Part shown: in pieces, positions 1-8,639 of the stretch
Layout of the letters: each line of letters opens with the position of its first letter
Position numbering within the stretch: position 1 is the first letter of the stretch
From: Actinomyces denticolens
Lineage (GTDB): Bacteria > Actinomycetota > Actinomycetes > Actinomycetales > Actinomycetaceae
DNA length: 64,000 nt
Assembly: GCF_002072185.1 (NCBI RefSeq)
Contig: NZ_MVIW01000008.1
Location: forward strand, 1-64,000
Reading direction: 5' to 3'
Notes under the pieces: model-generated
The model's input: only the letters and a program-made list of their open reading frames with translations
Database searches by the model: none
Told to the model about the DNA's origin: nothing
Program-made: the position numbers and the translations under genes

Positions 1-125
1 GTGGACTTGCCCGCGCCGTTGGGGCCAAGGAATCCGGTGACGGTGCCGGGCTCGACGGTGAAGGAGATGTTGTCCACGGCGAGCTTGTCGCCGTAGCGCT
101 TCGTCAATCCACGTGCCTCGATCAT
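1..125 (-). CDS. ABC transporter ATP-binding protein (N-terminal fragment)
   Basis: Only the first 41 codons are inside the window; the gene runs off the left edge. The translation opens [14 protein letters not shown] and reaches the Walker A motif GPNGAGKS (residues 34-41), so this is the ATPase subunit of an ABC transporter, probably an exporter of the drug or antibiotic-resistance type judging from the [12 protein letters not shown] opening. The start is supported by AAGGAG 9 nt upstream of the ATG. Substrate and partner permease cannot be seen. Confidence 0.88.
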   Translation of the reverse strand, partial: MIEARGLTKRYGDKLAVDNISFTVEPGTVTGFLGPNGAGKS

Positions 126-477
126 GGTTCCTGGCTCCTTAGGTTGGGGGCTGATCGCCGTGCGGCTCGCGCGGCCCGATGGGGTCTATGGGCGCCGCCG
201 GGACCGGAGAGGTGACTGTGCTAGTCCCGACGGCGTGGCACCAGGCTAGTCAACGGCCCTCGCCGGTCCATCGGCGTGCGGGATGATCCCGCGGGGGGAG
301 CGGGGCAGGATCCGCGGTGGACGCGTCTCCTCCTCGAGGAGGAGACGCGGGGTGGGCACTCATGCCCGGGATGACGGTCGACCGGGAAGGGGAATGTGCG
401 GCAGGATGGAGGCGTTGAGATGGAGGGCCCGAGTCGGGCCGCGCCGTCGGCAGTCCCCGTCCAGAAAGGACACACCC
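126..477. other. Intergenic region between divergent ABC ATPase and BI-1 genes
   Basis: No convincing gene. It carries the 5' ends of two divergent genes and a long perfect palindrome (322-349). An in-frame open extension of the downstream gene back to 283 exists but has no good start or ribosome binding site, so it is treated as untranslated leader. Confidence 0.6.
322..349. repeat. 28-bp perfect palindrome without loop
   Basis: The half-site CGCGTCTCCTCCTC is followed directly by its exact reverse complement, giving a 28-bp perfect dyad about 130 bp upstream of the BI-1 gene. It lacks a T-tract, so it is not a textbook terminator. It could be an operator for a dimeric regulator, or form a leader hairpin or cruciform that affects the downstream gene. 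Confidence 0.8.
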
Positions 478-1428
478 TTGAGCAACCCCTTCTTCGATCG
501 AAACCCGGCCTTCAACGGCGGGGCGCGCACCGCCGTCGCGACGCCCCGGACCACCCCCGCCGGCTACCCCGCAATGCCCGGGTACCAGCCGGGCCAGTAC
601 GGCCAGGCCCAGCAGTACGGCCAGCCGGTGGGATACGGCGCTCCCCAGCAGGCGGGCTACGGCCAGGTCACCCCGACCCGGCTCGACCAGATGGAGGCCC
701 AGTACGGGGCCCCGGCCGCCACCAACGTGGACCGCGGCCGCATGACCTATGACGACGTCATCATGCGCACGGCCGCGATGTTCGCGGTCATTCTCGCCGT
801 CGGCGCCGTCTCCTGGGTGATGGCGACCAACGACTCCACATCCCCCATCGGCTTCCTCCTGATGATCGGAGGGGCGATCGGCGCCCTCGTGCTGGGCCTG
901 GTCAACTCCTTCAAGAAGGTCCCCTCGCCCGCCCTCATCTTGGCCTACTCGGCCTGTGAGGGCGCCATGCTCGGCGCCTTCTCTGGCGTCATGGAGGCGC
1001 GCTTCCCCGGGATCGTCATCCAGGCGGTGCTGGCCTCCGTGGCGGTGTTCGCCGTCATGCTCGGCGCCTACAAGATCGGCGGCTTCCGGTTGTCCGGCAG
1101 GGCGCAGCGGATCCTCCTGCTGGCCATGGGCGGCTACTTCGTCTTCTGCCTGCTCAACTTCGGCGTCATGATGCTCTCCGACGCCGGTGGTCCCTTCGGC
1201 CTGCGCTCCCTGGAGATCGCGGGCATCCCGGTCGGCATCATCGTGGGCCTGCTCGCCGTCGTCATGGCGGCCTTCAGCCTGGCGATGGACTTCGAGTCCA
1301 TCCAGCGCGGCGTCGAGGCCGGCCTGCCCACCCGCTACGCATGGGCCGGGGCCTTCGGGCTCGTCGTCACCCTCGTGTGGCTGTACATCGAGATCCTGCG
1401 GATCCTGGCGATCTTCTACGACGACTGA
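478..1428 (+). CDS. Bax inhibitor-1/YccA family membrane protein
   Basis: A 316-residue multi-pass membrane protein. The N-terminus SNPFFDRNPAFNGG is typical of actinobacterial Bax inhibitor-1 (BI-1)/YccA proteins. It is followed by a Gly/Gln/Tyr-rich cytosolic tail (about residues 35-80) and roughly seven hydrophobic segments from residue 95 onward. Family members are putative pH-sensitive calcium-leak channels or modulators of membrane proteolysis; the bacterial role is poorly defined. I chose the TTG start at 478 because AGAAAGGA lies just upstream and family proteins begin here, although the frame stays open to 283. A strong hairpin follows the stop. Confidence 0.85.
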   Translation: MSNPFFDRNPAFNGGARTAVATPRTTPAGYPAMPGYQPGQYGQAQQYGQPVGYGAPQQAGYGQVTPTRLDQMEAQYGAPAATNVDRGRMTYDDVIMRTAAMFAVILAVGAVSWVMATNDSTSPIGFLLMIGGAIGALVLGLVNSFKKVPSPALILAYSACEGAMLGAFSGVMEARFPGIVIQAVLASVAVFAVMLGAYKIGGFRLSGRAQRILLLAMGGYFVFCLLNFGVMMLSDAGGPFGLRSLEIAGIPVGIIVGLLAVVMAAFSLAMDFESIQRGVEAGLPTRYAWAGAFGLVVTLVWLYIEILRILAIFYDD

Positions 1429-1460
1429 TCCTCTCAGCGCCCTCCCCGTTCGCGGGGGCG

Positions 1461-1493
1461 CGGGGCCGGCCGGGCATGACCCGGCCGGCCCCG
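1461..1493 (+). terminator. Hairpin terminator after the BI-1 gene
   Basis: A 14-bp perfect GC-rich stem (CGGGGCCGGCCGGG paired with its complement) closes a 5-nt loop 33 bp after the stop codon. There is no clear T-tract, as is common in high-GC actinobacteria. Confidence 0.7.
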
Positions 1494-1553
1494 TCGCATG
1501 GGCGGCCGATGGAGCGGTGACGTTCCGATCAGCGCGGCTCGGGGCTCATCGCG

Positions 1554-1559
1554 TAGGCT
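1554..1559 (+). promoter_or_regulatory. Leaderless-type -10 box of the FKBP gene
   Basis: TAGGCT lies 7 nt before the ATG, and no Shine-Dalgarno sequence is visible. This geometry puts the transcription start at or next to the start codon, so the mRNA is probably leaderless. Confidence 0.6.
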
Positions 1560-1566
1560 GGCGCGC

Positions 1567-1974
1567 ATGATCAACTCGAACATGCCCACTGTTGAGGGTG
1601 CCAAGGGCACCAAGCCGGTCCTCACCTTCCCCGGCTCTGATGCGCCCGCGGGCCTCCAGGTCCAGGTGCTCGACGCCGGTGACGGCCAGGTCGTCGAGGC
1701 CGGGGACACCATCGTCGCCCACTACCTCGGCCAGTCCTGGAATGGCGACGTCTTCGACAACTCCTACGACCGCGGCCAGCCGCTGAGCTTCCAGATCGGC
1801 GTCGGCATGGTGATCCGCGGCTGGGATGACGGTCTCGTCGGCCAGCGCGTCGGCTCGCGCGTCCTGCTGTCGATCCCCGCCGAGCTCGGCTACGGCGAGC
1901 GCGGCGTGCCGCAGGCCGGCATCAAGGGCGGCGCCACCCTCGTCTTCGTCACGGAGATCCTCGGCGTCATGTGA
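1567..1974 (+). CDS. FKBP-type peptidyl-prolyl cis-trans isomerase
   Basis: A compact 135-residue cytosolic protein that is essentially one FKBP domain. Visible family signatures are DTIVAHYLGQSWNGDVFDNS, the active-site stretch VGMVIRGWDDGLVG and the C-terminal IPAELGYGERG...AGIKGGATLVFVTEIL. It catalyses cis-trans isomerisation of X-Pro bonds during protein folding. The lack of a signal peptide argues for a cytoplasmic role. The ATG at 1567 is preferred over upstream in-frame codons because it sits 7 nt after a TAGGCT box and matches the family N-terminus. Confidence 0.92.
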   Translation: MINSNMPTVEGAKGTKPVLTFPGSDAPAGLQVQVLDAGDGQVVEAGDTIVAHYLGQSWNGDVFDNSYDRGQPLSFQIGVGMVIRGWDDGLVGQRVGSRVLLSIPAELGYGERGVPQAGIKGGATLVFVTEILGVM

Positions 1975-2004
1975 CCGGGACCGGACCCCGCCCCCTCCTT
2001 CGCC

Positions 2005-2061
2005 GAGACCGGTCGAAAACGTCACCGAAACCGGTCGAAACGGCGATCGAGACCGGTTCGG
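2005..2061. repeat. ACCGGT repeat, copy A (three 22-bp units)
   Basis: Three direct copies of GARACCGGTY start at 2005, 2027 and 2049, spaced exactly 22 bp (about two helical turns). The sequences between cores are also similar (GAAAACGTCACC, GAAACGGCGATC). A near-identical inverted copy lies at 62625-62678 and a two-unit copy at 61289-61320. Each unit carries the ACCGGT palindrome. The array occupies the non-coding gap between the FKBP and LD-carboxypeptidase genes. Confidence 0.85.
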
Positions 2062-2292
2062 AGCAGCGGAGCGCTCCATCAGGGCGTTCGGTGCGCCTGA
2101 GAGCGCCCCGGACGCCCTGGTGCCACCACGGAGGATCGCTATTGCCCCGGCGCCCGACGGGCCCAACCGATGAACGGGCTCGGGGCGGCGGGCCCCCAGC
2201 TTATCGGCGCCGCTGCTCCGGTGGGAGCTCTTAACCGGTAGGGCCTCGGGGCGAAGGCCGCGTGCGCCAATCAATGAAGGAGGTCATGAGGC

Positions 2293-3336
2293 ATGGAACT
2301 GCTGCGCCCCGCCAAAGCGCGCCCCGGAGACCGCATCGCCGTCCTGTCGCCGTCGCTGGCCGCCCCCGGGTTCGCCCCTGCGATCCATGAGCAGGCCATG
2401 GAGCGCCTGGCCGACCTGACCGGCCTGGTCCCCGTCGAGTACCCGACCACACGCCAGTTGGGCGCCTCGCCCGCCGAGCGCGCCCGCGACCTCAACGACG
2501 CCTTCGCCGACCCGAGCATCCGGGCGGTCCTGGCCACCGTCGGCGGCGAGGACCAGATCACCGTCATCCGCCACCTCGACGCCGAGGCGGCGCGCCGCGA
2601 CCCCAAGCCGTTCCTCGGCTACTCGGACAACACCAACCTGCACCAGTGGCTGTGGGGCAACGGCATCGCCAGCTTCTACGGCGGCTCCTCCCAGGTCCAC
2701 CTGGGGCCGGGCCCGGGAGTCGACCCCGTTCACCTGGCTTCCCTGAGGGCGGCGCTCCTGACCGGAGAGACCCTTGAGATCACCGAGCCCGGTGAGTCGG
2801 AGGACTACGGCGTCGACTGGCTCGACCCCCGGGCACTGACCGAGACCGGGGAGCGCGAGCCCACCGAGCCCTGGACGTGGGCGGGGCCGGAGCGCGCGGT
2901 GACCGGGCCGACCTGGGGCGGGTGCCTGGAGGTGCTCCAGGCGGTCCTCGCCGCGGGCCGCTTCCCCGCGGACCCCCAGGCCCTGGACGGTGCGGTCGTG
3001 CTCCTGGAGACCTCTGAGCTCCTGCCGTCTGCGAGCGAGGTCAGGATGATGGTGCGTGCGCTGGGGGAACGGGGGCTGCTCGAGGCCGCCGGCGCCGTCC
3101 TCGTCGCCAGGCCGCCCGCGTCGTCCCTGGACGACCGCCCGGACGCCGCCACCCGGGCACGACGGCGCGATGAGCAGAGGGACGCCGTCATCGAGACCAT
3201 CAGGTTCTACAGCTCCGAGGCGGTCGTGTGCATCGGCGTGCCCTTCGGCCACACCCGCCCCCAGTGGATCCTGCCGCATGGCGGGACCATGACGGTCGAC
3301 GGCGCCGCCCGCCGCGTGATCGCCGACTACGCCTGA
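2293..3336 (+). CDS. LD-carboxypeptidase-like protein (S66 family)
   Basis: A 347-residue member of the S66 serine peptidase family (LdcA/MccF). The likely catalytic triad is visible: nucleophile Ser111 in FLGYSDNT, Glu239 in LLETSE and His320 in PFGHT. The family cleaves between L- and D-residues, either in murein tetrapeptides for recycling or in self-immunity against peptide-nucleotide antibiotics (MccF branch). The TVGGEDQITVIRHLD region and 'GYSDNTNLH' look closer to the MccF branch, but I cannot decide. No signal peptide is seen, so it is cytosolic. AAGGAGGT lies 8 nt before the ATG. Confidence 0.85.
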   Translation: MELLRPAKARPGDRIAVLSPSLAAPGFAPAIHEQAMERLADLTGLVPVEYPTTRQLGASPAERARDLNDAFADPSIRAVLATVGGEDQITVIRHLDAEAARRDPKPFLGYSDNTNLHQWLWGNGIASFYGGSSQVHLGPGPGVDPVHLASLRAALLTGETLEITEPGESEDYGVDWLDPRALTETGEREPTEPWTWAGPERAVTGPTWGGCLEVLQAVLAAGRFPADPQALDGAVVLLETSELLPSASEVRMMVRALGERGLLEAAGAVLVARPPASSLDDRPDAATRARRRDEQRDAVIETIRFYSSEAVVCIGVPFGHTRPQWILPHGGTMTVDGAARRVIADYA

Positions 3337-3378
3337 GGGGCACTTCGCACGCTCAGATGGTGTGGCCGGTGTCGGCAA

Positions 3379-3510
3379 CCGCATGATTCCGCGGTTCTGA
3401 CCGAAAGTCCGCACGGATTGATCCTCTCCCATGTGCAACCACTCCCCTGGATGCACATGGGAGAGGATCCGCTGCAGGATTCGACGCGGCAGAACCGCGG
3501 AATCATGCGG
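3379..3510. repeat. 132-bp nested palindromic element upstream of ilvD
   Basis: Outer arms of 21 bp (3379-3399 and 3490-3510) are perfectly complementary. Inside, 17-bp arms (ATCCTCTCCCATGTGCA at 3421-3437, complement at 3452-3468) are also perfect and enclose a 14-nt loop. The two stems are separated by 21 nt of non-complementary sequence on each side. It lies in a 356-bp gene-free stretch between the LD-carboxypeptidase gene and ilvD. Candidates are a terminator or attenuator, a structured RNA, or a MITE-like element. Confidence 0.85.
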
Positions 3511-3692
3511 ATCCTGGCGGCGAGGAATATTCTCCTGCGTGCGTGTCGCTCTGCTGGAAGTGGGCGCCCGGCATGCGGGAGGCGCCTGCGACGACCGCAC
3601 AGTGGCCACCCGCATCGAGATGACATGGTGGCCGCTAATCTGGGCATCGCCTCATCGTCGTCGGTCCTGCCGAGCCGAGAACAGGAGCCCTC

Positions 3693-5576
3693 ATGCCCGT
3701 CTACCGCAGCGCCACCTCCACATCCGGCCGCAACATGGCCGGCGCCCGCGCGCTCTGGCGCGCCACCGGCGTCAAGGACTCCGACTTCGGCAAGCCTATC
3801 ATCGCCATCGCCAACTCCTTCACCGAGTTCGTCCCCGGGCACGTGGGCCTGCGCGACGTCGGCCGCCGCGTGGCCCGCCGGATCGAGGCCGCCGGCGGCA
3901 TCGCCAAGGAGTTCAACACGATCGCCGTCGACGACGGCATCGCCATGGGCCACGACGGCATGCTCTACTCCCTGCCGTCCCGCGATCTCATCGCCGACTC
4001 GGTGGAGTACATGGTGGGCGCCCACTGCGCCGACGCCCTGGTGTGCATCTCCAACTGCGACAAGATCACCCCCGGCATGCTCATGGCCGCGCTGCGCCTC
4101 AACATCCCCACGATCTTCGTCTCCGGCGGCCCCATGGAGTCGGGCAAGATGACCGCCGCCGACGGCACCACCCGCAAGCTCGACCTCATCGACGCCATGA
4201 TGGACGCCGCCGACCCCACCGTGGATGATGAGACGATCTCCGCCATCGAGCGACTGGCCTGCCCCACCTGCGGCTCCTGCTCGGGCATGTTCACCGCCAA
4301 CTCCATGAACTGCCTCACCGAGGCCCTGGGCCTGGCCCTGCCCATGAACGGCACGCTGCTGGCCACCCACTCCGATCGCGGCGAGCTCTTCGACGCCGTC
4401 GGCCGCCAGATCGTCGAGATCACCCGCGCCTACTACGAGGGCGACGACGCCACCGTCCTGCCGCGCTCGATCGCCACCAAGGCCGCCTTCGAGAACGCCA
4501 TGAGCCTGGACATCGCCATGGGCGGCTCCACGAACACGGTCCTGCACCTGCTGGCCGCGGCCCGCGAGGCCGGAGTCGATTTCCACATGGCCGACATCGA
4601 CCGCCTCTCCCGCAGGGTCCCGCACCTGTGCAAGGTCGCGCCGTCGACGAACCTCTACCACATCGAGGACGTCCACCGCGCCGGCGGCATCATGGGCATC
4701 CTCGGCGAGCTCGACCGCGCCGGCCTGCTGGACACATCCACGCGCACGGTCCTGCGCGGCACCCTCGACGATGAGCTCGCCGCCTTCGACCTGGCCCGCC
4801 CCGGCGACGACGGCGCGCCGGGCTCCTCCGTGAGCGAGGCGGACCGGATTCGCTACCTCGCGGCGCCCGCAGGCGCGCGCACCACGGAGATGTTCTCCCA
4901 GGCCTCGCGCTGGGAGGCCCACGACCTGGACCGCGAGGCCGGTTGCATCCGCGACCTGGAGCACGCCTATTCGCGCGACGGCGGCCTGGCGGTCCTCTTC
5001 GGCAACATCGCGTCCAAGGGCTGCATCGTCAAGACCGCCGGCGTGGATGCCTCCATCCTCACCTTCTCCGGGCCGGCCGTGGTCTTCGAGTCTCAGGACG
5101 CCGCCGTCGAGGGGATCCTCGGCGGGAAGGTGAAGGCCGGCGACGTCGTCGTCATCAGCCAAGAGGGCCCCCGCGGCGGTCCGGGCATGCAGGAGATGCT
5201 CTACCCGACGACGTACATCAAGTCGATGCACCTGGGCAAGGAGTGCGCGCTGCTCACCGACGGCCGCTTCTCCGGCGGCACCTCGGGGCTGAGCATCGGC
5301 CATGTCTCCCCGGAGGCGGCGGCGGGCGGGCTCATCGGGCTCGTGCGCACGGGGGACATCATCGACATCGACATCCCGGCCCGCTCCATCTCCGTGCGCC
5401 TGTCCGACGACGAGATCGCCTCGCGCCGCGCCGCCGAGGAGGCCCGGGGCGAGGCCGCCTGGACTCCGCACGAGGAGCGTCAGCGCCATGTGAGTGCGGC
5501 GCTTCGCGCCTACGCCATGCTCGCCACGTCCGCCGACCTCGGTGCTGTGCGCGACCTCTCCAAGCTCGGCATGTGA
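3693..5576 (+). CDS. ilvD: Dihydroxy-acid dehydratase
   Basis: A 627-residue IlvD/Edd-family enzyme that dehydrates 2,3-dihydroxy-3-methylbutanoate and -pentanoate in valine and isoleucine synthesis. Iron-sulfur ligand candidates are visible: Cys118 and Cys122 in [12 protein letters not shown], and Cys190/193/196 in [11 protein letters not shown]. The C-terminal PARSISVRL region and length fit the family. AGGAG is placed upstream of the ATG. ilvA follows on the same strand after about 200 bp and a hairpin, so the two pathway genes are adjacent but probably separately promoted. Confidence 0.96.
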   Translation: MPVYRSATSTSGRNMAGARALWRATGVKDSDFGKPIIAIANSFTEFVPGHVGLRDVGRRVARRIEAAGGIAKEFNTIAVDDGIAMGHDGMLYSLPSRDLIADSVEYMVGAHCADALVCISNCDKITPGMLMAALRLNIPTIFVSGGPMESGKMTAADGTTRKLDLIDAMMDAADPTVDDETISAIERLACPTCGSCSGMFTANSMNCLTEALGLALPMNGTLLATHSDRGELFDAVGRQIVEITRAYYEGDDATVLPRSIATKAAFENAMSLDIAMGGSTNTVLHLLAAAREAGVDFHMADIDRLSRRVPHLCKVAPSTNLYHIEDVHRAGGIMGILGELDRAGLLDTSTRTVLRGTLDDELAAFDLARPGDDGAPGSSVSEADRIRYLAAPAGARTTEMFSQASRWEAHDLDREAGCIRDLEHAYSRDGGLAVLFGNIASKGCIVKTAGVDASILTFSGPAVVFESQDAAVEGILGGKVKAGDVVVISQEGPRGGPGMQEMLYPTTYIKSMHLGKECALLTDGRFSGGTSGLSIGHVSPEAAAGGLIGLVRTGDIIDIDIPARSISVRLSDDEIASRRAAEEARGEAAWTPHEERQRHVSAALRAYAMLATSADLGAVRDLSKLGM

Positions 5577-5606
5577 GGTGCGGGACGCGGGCGGGATCCA
5601 TCGGCG

Positions 5607-5686
5607 CCATCCGCACTGACCGGTGCTGTTCGCACCCACAGGTGCGGGCAGGACGCACCTGTGGGTGAAAACGGCACCACTCGGGG
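5607..5686 (-). repeat. Diverged interspersed repeat, copy 1
   Basis: Read on the minus strand, this stretch aligns over about 80 bp with 14499-14580 on the plus strand. It shares the exact block CCGAGTGGTGCCGT, then blocks such as GGTGCGT and CTGCCCG and GTGGGTGCG at the same spacing. I judge this by eye at roughly 70 % identity. Confidence 0.55.
5633..5667 (+). terminator. Hairpin terminator after ilvD
   Basis: A perfect 13-bp stem (CACCCACAGGTGC with its complement) and a 9-nt loop, followed by AAAA, lie 57 bp after the ilvD stop. The hairpin also forms the core of a longer repeat that recurs near 14499-14580. Confidence 0.65.
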
Positions 5687-5763
5687 TGACGCGCGCCAAT
5701 CGGAGACCGCCCGCGCGGCGCCCACGGACTGGTGGTGCCGACGGGGCCGCGAGCCGACTCCTC

Positions 5764-5769
5764 TAGGCT
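5764..5769 (+). promoter_or_regulatory. Leaderless-type -10 box of ilvA
   Basis: TAGGCT is followed by a 6-nt spacer and the GTG start of ilvA. No Shine-Dalgarno sequence precedes the start. Confidence 0.6.
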
Positions 5770-5775
5770 GATGGT

Positions 5776-7362
5776 GTGAACGAACCTGCCGGCACCGATA
5801 CCCCGTGGGACTCCTCCCAGTACTTGCGCGCGATCCTGCGCGCGCCCGTCTACGAGGCCGCCGAGCACACGCCCCTGCAGCGCATGGACGCTCTCTCGGC
5901 GCGCCTGGGCTGCGAGGTGGCCGCCAAGCGCGAGGACCTGCAATCGGTCCACTCCTTCAAGATCCGCGGCGCCTACACCTGCATGCGCATGCTCTCTGAC
6001 GACGATCGCGCTCGCGGCGTGGTGACCGCCTCGGCCGGGAATCACGCTCAGGGAGTCGCCCGGTCCGCGGCGCTGCTCGGCTGCCGCGCCCTCATCGTCA
6101 TGCCGACCGTCACGCCCCGCATCAAGGTCGACGCCGTCGCCGCCCTGGGCGGAGAGGTGCTCCTCCACGGCGACAACTTCGACGCCGCCAAGGCCGAGGC
6201 CCAGCGCCTGGCCGATGAGGACGGCCTGACCTATGTGCCCCCCTTCGACGATCCTCGCGTCATCGCCGGCCAGGGGACCATCGGCCTGGAGATCATCCAG
6301 CAGGACGCCGGGCTCGACCGCGTCTTCGTGCCCGTCGGCGGCGGCGGCCTGGCCTCCGGCATCGCCGTGCTCATCAAGCAGCTCCTGCCGAACGTGCGCG
6401 TCATCGGCGTCGAGCACGAGGAATCCGCCTGCCTGACCGCGGCACTCGCCCAGGGCGCGCCCGTCACCCTCGGCCGTGTGGGGCTCTTCGCCGAGGGCGT
6501 GGCCGTGCGCCGCATCGGGGATGAGACCTACCGGCTGTGCTCCGAGCTGCTCGACGACGTCATCACCGTCTCCTCCGACGAGGTCTCCGCAGCGGTCAAG
6601 GACCTCTTCGAGGACCTGCGCGCCATCTCCGAGCCCTCCGGCGCCGTCGCCCTGGCCGGGCTCAAGCGCTACGCCTCCGAGCACCGCCTGACCGGGGAGC
6701 GCCTGGCGTGCGTCGTCTCGGGGGCCAACCTCAACTTCCACCAGATGCGCTACATCTCCGAGCGCGCCGAGATCGGCGAGCAGCGCGAGGCGATCCTGGG
6801 CGTGACCATCCCCGAGGAGCGCGGCTCCTTCCTGCGCTTCGCCCGGATCCTCGGCGGGCGCAGCGTCACCGAGTTCAACTACCGGGCGGCGCCGGGCCCC
6901 GACGGCTCCCTCGAGCCCGGCCCCGCCCGCATCTTCGTGGGTGTGGGGCTGCGCCGGGGGCGCGAGGAGCGCGCCGAGATCGTCGCGGATCTGGAGCGGG
7001 CCGGATACGGCGTCGTCGACCTCACCGACGACGAGCTCGCCAAGGTCCACGTGCGCTCGATGATCGGGGGGCGGGCCCCGGCCGGATTGACGGAGCGGCT
7101 CTTCAGCTTCGAGTTCCCCGAATCCCCCGGGGCGCTCGTCCACTTCCTCGAGGTGCTCGGCACCCGCTGGAACGTCACCCTGTTCCACTACCGTACCGAC
7201 GGCGCCGACTACGGCCGCATCCTGTGCGCCTTCCAGGTGGGCATCAGCGGCCTGAGCCCGGAGGCGGAGGCCCGCGAGCTGCGCGAGCACATGGATCGCC
7301 TCGGCTACGCCTACCACGAGGAGACGGAGGACCCCGCCGCCGGCTTCTTCCTGGCGCGCTGA
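5776..7362 (+). CDS. ilvA: Threonine ammonia-lyase, biosynthetic
   Basis: A 528-residue PLP enzyme that deaminates threonine to 2-oxobutanoate, the first step of isoleucine synthesis. The PLP lysine is Lys62 in SVHSFKIRGAY. The phosphate-binding glycine loop is VGGGGLASG. Length and two C-terminal ACT-like repeats (EERGSFLRFARILGG; PESPGALVHFLEVLG) identify the long, isoleucine-regulated form rather than the short catabolic one. The GTG at 5776 fits the upstream -10 box and leaves a short N-terminal extension before the catalytic domain. Confidence 0.95.
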   Translation: MNEPAGTDTPWDSSQYLRAILRAPVYEAAEHTPLQRMDALSARLGCEVAAKREDLQSVHSFKIRGAYTCMRMLSDDDRARGVVTASAGNHAQGVARSAALLGCRALIVMPTVTPRIKVDAVAALGGEVLLHGDNFDAAKAEAQRLADEDGLTYVPPFDDPRVIAGQGTIGLEIIQQDAGLDRVFVPVGGGGLASGIAVLIKQLLPNVRVIGVEHEESACLTAALAQGAPVTLGRVGLFAEGVAVRRIGDETYRLCSELLDDVITVSSDEVSAAVKDLFEDLRAISEPSGAVALAGLKRYASEHRLTGERLACVVSGANLNFHQMRYISERAEIGEQREAILGVTIPEERGSFLRFARILGGRSVTEFNYRAAPGPDGSLEPGPARIFVGVGLRRGREERAEIVADLERAGYGVVDLTDDELAKVHVRSMIGGRAPAGLTERLFSFEFPESPGALVHFLEVLGTRWNVTLFHYRTDGADYGRILCAFQVGISGLSPEAEARELREHMDRLGYAYHEETEDPAAGFFLAR

Positions 7363-7441
7363 GGCCCACGCCGCCGGCACGGTCGGCACGGCCGGCGTCT
7401 CCTGTGCGGATCGCGCCCGCCCAGTGCGACCAGGCGCGCGC

Positions 7442-8509
7442 TCATAGCCCGAAGGCCAATCCGGGCAGGGCGTCCGGTGGGTACTCGTCGTAGGGCGTGA
7501 AGAACCAGGCGAAGTGCCGCCAGATCGGCTCGGGCAGATCCCGCAGGGTGATGAGCGGGCGCTCGATGGAGGGCCCCGGTGCCATGAGGGGCGACCAGGC
7601 GCCGTCGGCGCTCACGTGGTAGAGCAGGGCCGACAGCGGGTGCTCCGCGCGCCCCCACCGAGTGAGCGACCACGTCAGCAGAGCATCGAGATGCGCCTCA
7701 TCGACGTCCTCGGCCAGGGGCAGGATCCCCAGTGACTCCTGCTCGGGCAGGGACAGGACGAAGCCGTCGGGCGGATGCGGGACGTGCCGCTGCTCGCAGA
7801 CCTCGGTCAGGCTCATCGCCAGCGCCGCCGTCAGCATCGAGTCCGAGCCGATGAGATGGATGCCCTCGCCGGTGTCCACGTGCTCCGCCCGGTCCAGGAC
7901 GATGCGGGCATTGGCGACGGCGGCGGCGTCCACGCGCTCCTCGCCCAGTCGCTCGTAGAGACGGGCCGAGGGCTGGGAGACCAGGAGCCCGCCGATGTCC
8001 ATGACGCGGGTCAGGCGCAGGCCCGGGGCGATCTCCGGTTCATCGGCCTCGGCGGGGATATCCCTGCTCGGCGGCACCAGGCGCAGCCGCAGGGCCCCCA
8101 GTATCTCCTCATCCGAGTAGTCCTCGAGTTCGCGCGGCGCGCCGTCGGGGCGCACGGCGGTCATGAGCCCGCTGATGTGGTGCCCCACGGTCTCCTCCCA
8201 CAGATCCCGCTCCGTGCGGGCCAGGCATGCCGCGATGCGATGCAGAACGAGCCTCGCTCCCTGGGGCGTGCGCAGCGAGACGGGCGAATCGAGCCTGCTC
8301 CCGGGGAAGCGCAGGCAGACCTGGTGCAGCATCTCCGCGCGCAGCCAGTCGGCGTCGCGGACGGACAGGTCGGGCAGGAACGGATCGGGCGGGGAGGAAT
8401 GGGGCGCCTGGCGGAAGGAGGCGCGGGCGGCGGTGCTCGCCGCCCGCCGCGAGCGCGATGATCGGGGGGAGGGACGGGAATGGTGTCGTGCTGGTCTCAC
8501 TGTGCTCAT
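7442..8509 (-). CDS. Uncharacterised 355-residue protein
   Basis: I do not recognise the family with certainty. The N-terminal 45 residues are Arg/Ser-rich and disordered-looking. The rest is a soluble mixed alpha/beta domain with motifs such as RVMDIGGLLVSQPSARLYER, VDTGEGIHLIGSDSMLTAAL and WRHFAWFFTPYDEYPPDAL. There is no signal peptide or clear membrane segment. A distant link to DUF1444/YtpQ-like proteins is a guess. The ATG at 8509 was chosen because a TAGCGT box lies 7 nt upstream, although the frame is open to 8674. It stands alone, divergent from the flavin reductase gene. Confidence 0.6.
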   Translation of the reverse strand: MSTVRPARHHSRPSPRSSRSRRAASTAARASFRQAPHSSPPDPFLPDLSVRDADWLRAEMLHQVCLRFPGSRLDSPVSLRTPQGARLVLHRIAACLARTERDLWEETVGHHISGLMTAVRPDGAPRELEDYSDEEILGALRLRLVPPSRDIPAEADEPEIAPGLRLTRVMDIGGLLVSQPSARLYERLGEERVDAAAVANARIVLDRAEHVDTGEGIHLIGSDSMLTAALAMSLTEVCEQRHVPHPPDGFVLSLPEQESLGILPLAEDVDEAHLDALLTWSLTRWGRAEHPLSALLYHVSADGAWSPLMAPGPSIERPLITLRDLPEPIWRHFAWFFTPYDEYPPDALPGLAFGL

Positions 8510-8516
8510 GCGGACG

Positions 8517-8522
8517 ACGCTA
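8517..8522 (-). promoter_or_regulatory. Leaderless-type -10 box
   Basis: TAGCGT on the minus strand lies 7 nt before the ATG of the uncharacterised gene and decides its start. Confidence 0.55.
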
Positions 8523-8639
8523 GGCTGGAAGTGCGCGTCCTCGGAGGAGCCCTCCTCAGCAGGGCGCCGAACCGGAGCATCTCGAGATATGTGGATCATG
8601 ACAAGCCTATATGTGGTCCTTGTGCCATGCGATGAGGCT

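Noticed and set aside
2005-2061. CRISPR array
   Set aside because: The repeating unit is 22 bp in total and its linkers are themselves similar, so there are no unique spacers, and no cas genes are present.
3327-5699. 790-residue open frame on the minus strand opposite ilvD
   Set aside because: It is the antisense shadow of ilvD, with His/Gly/Asp/Ala composition and no domain. ilvD itself has intact motifs and a ribosome binding site.
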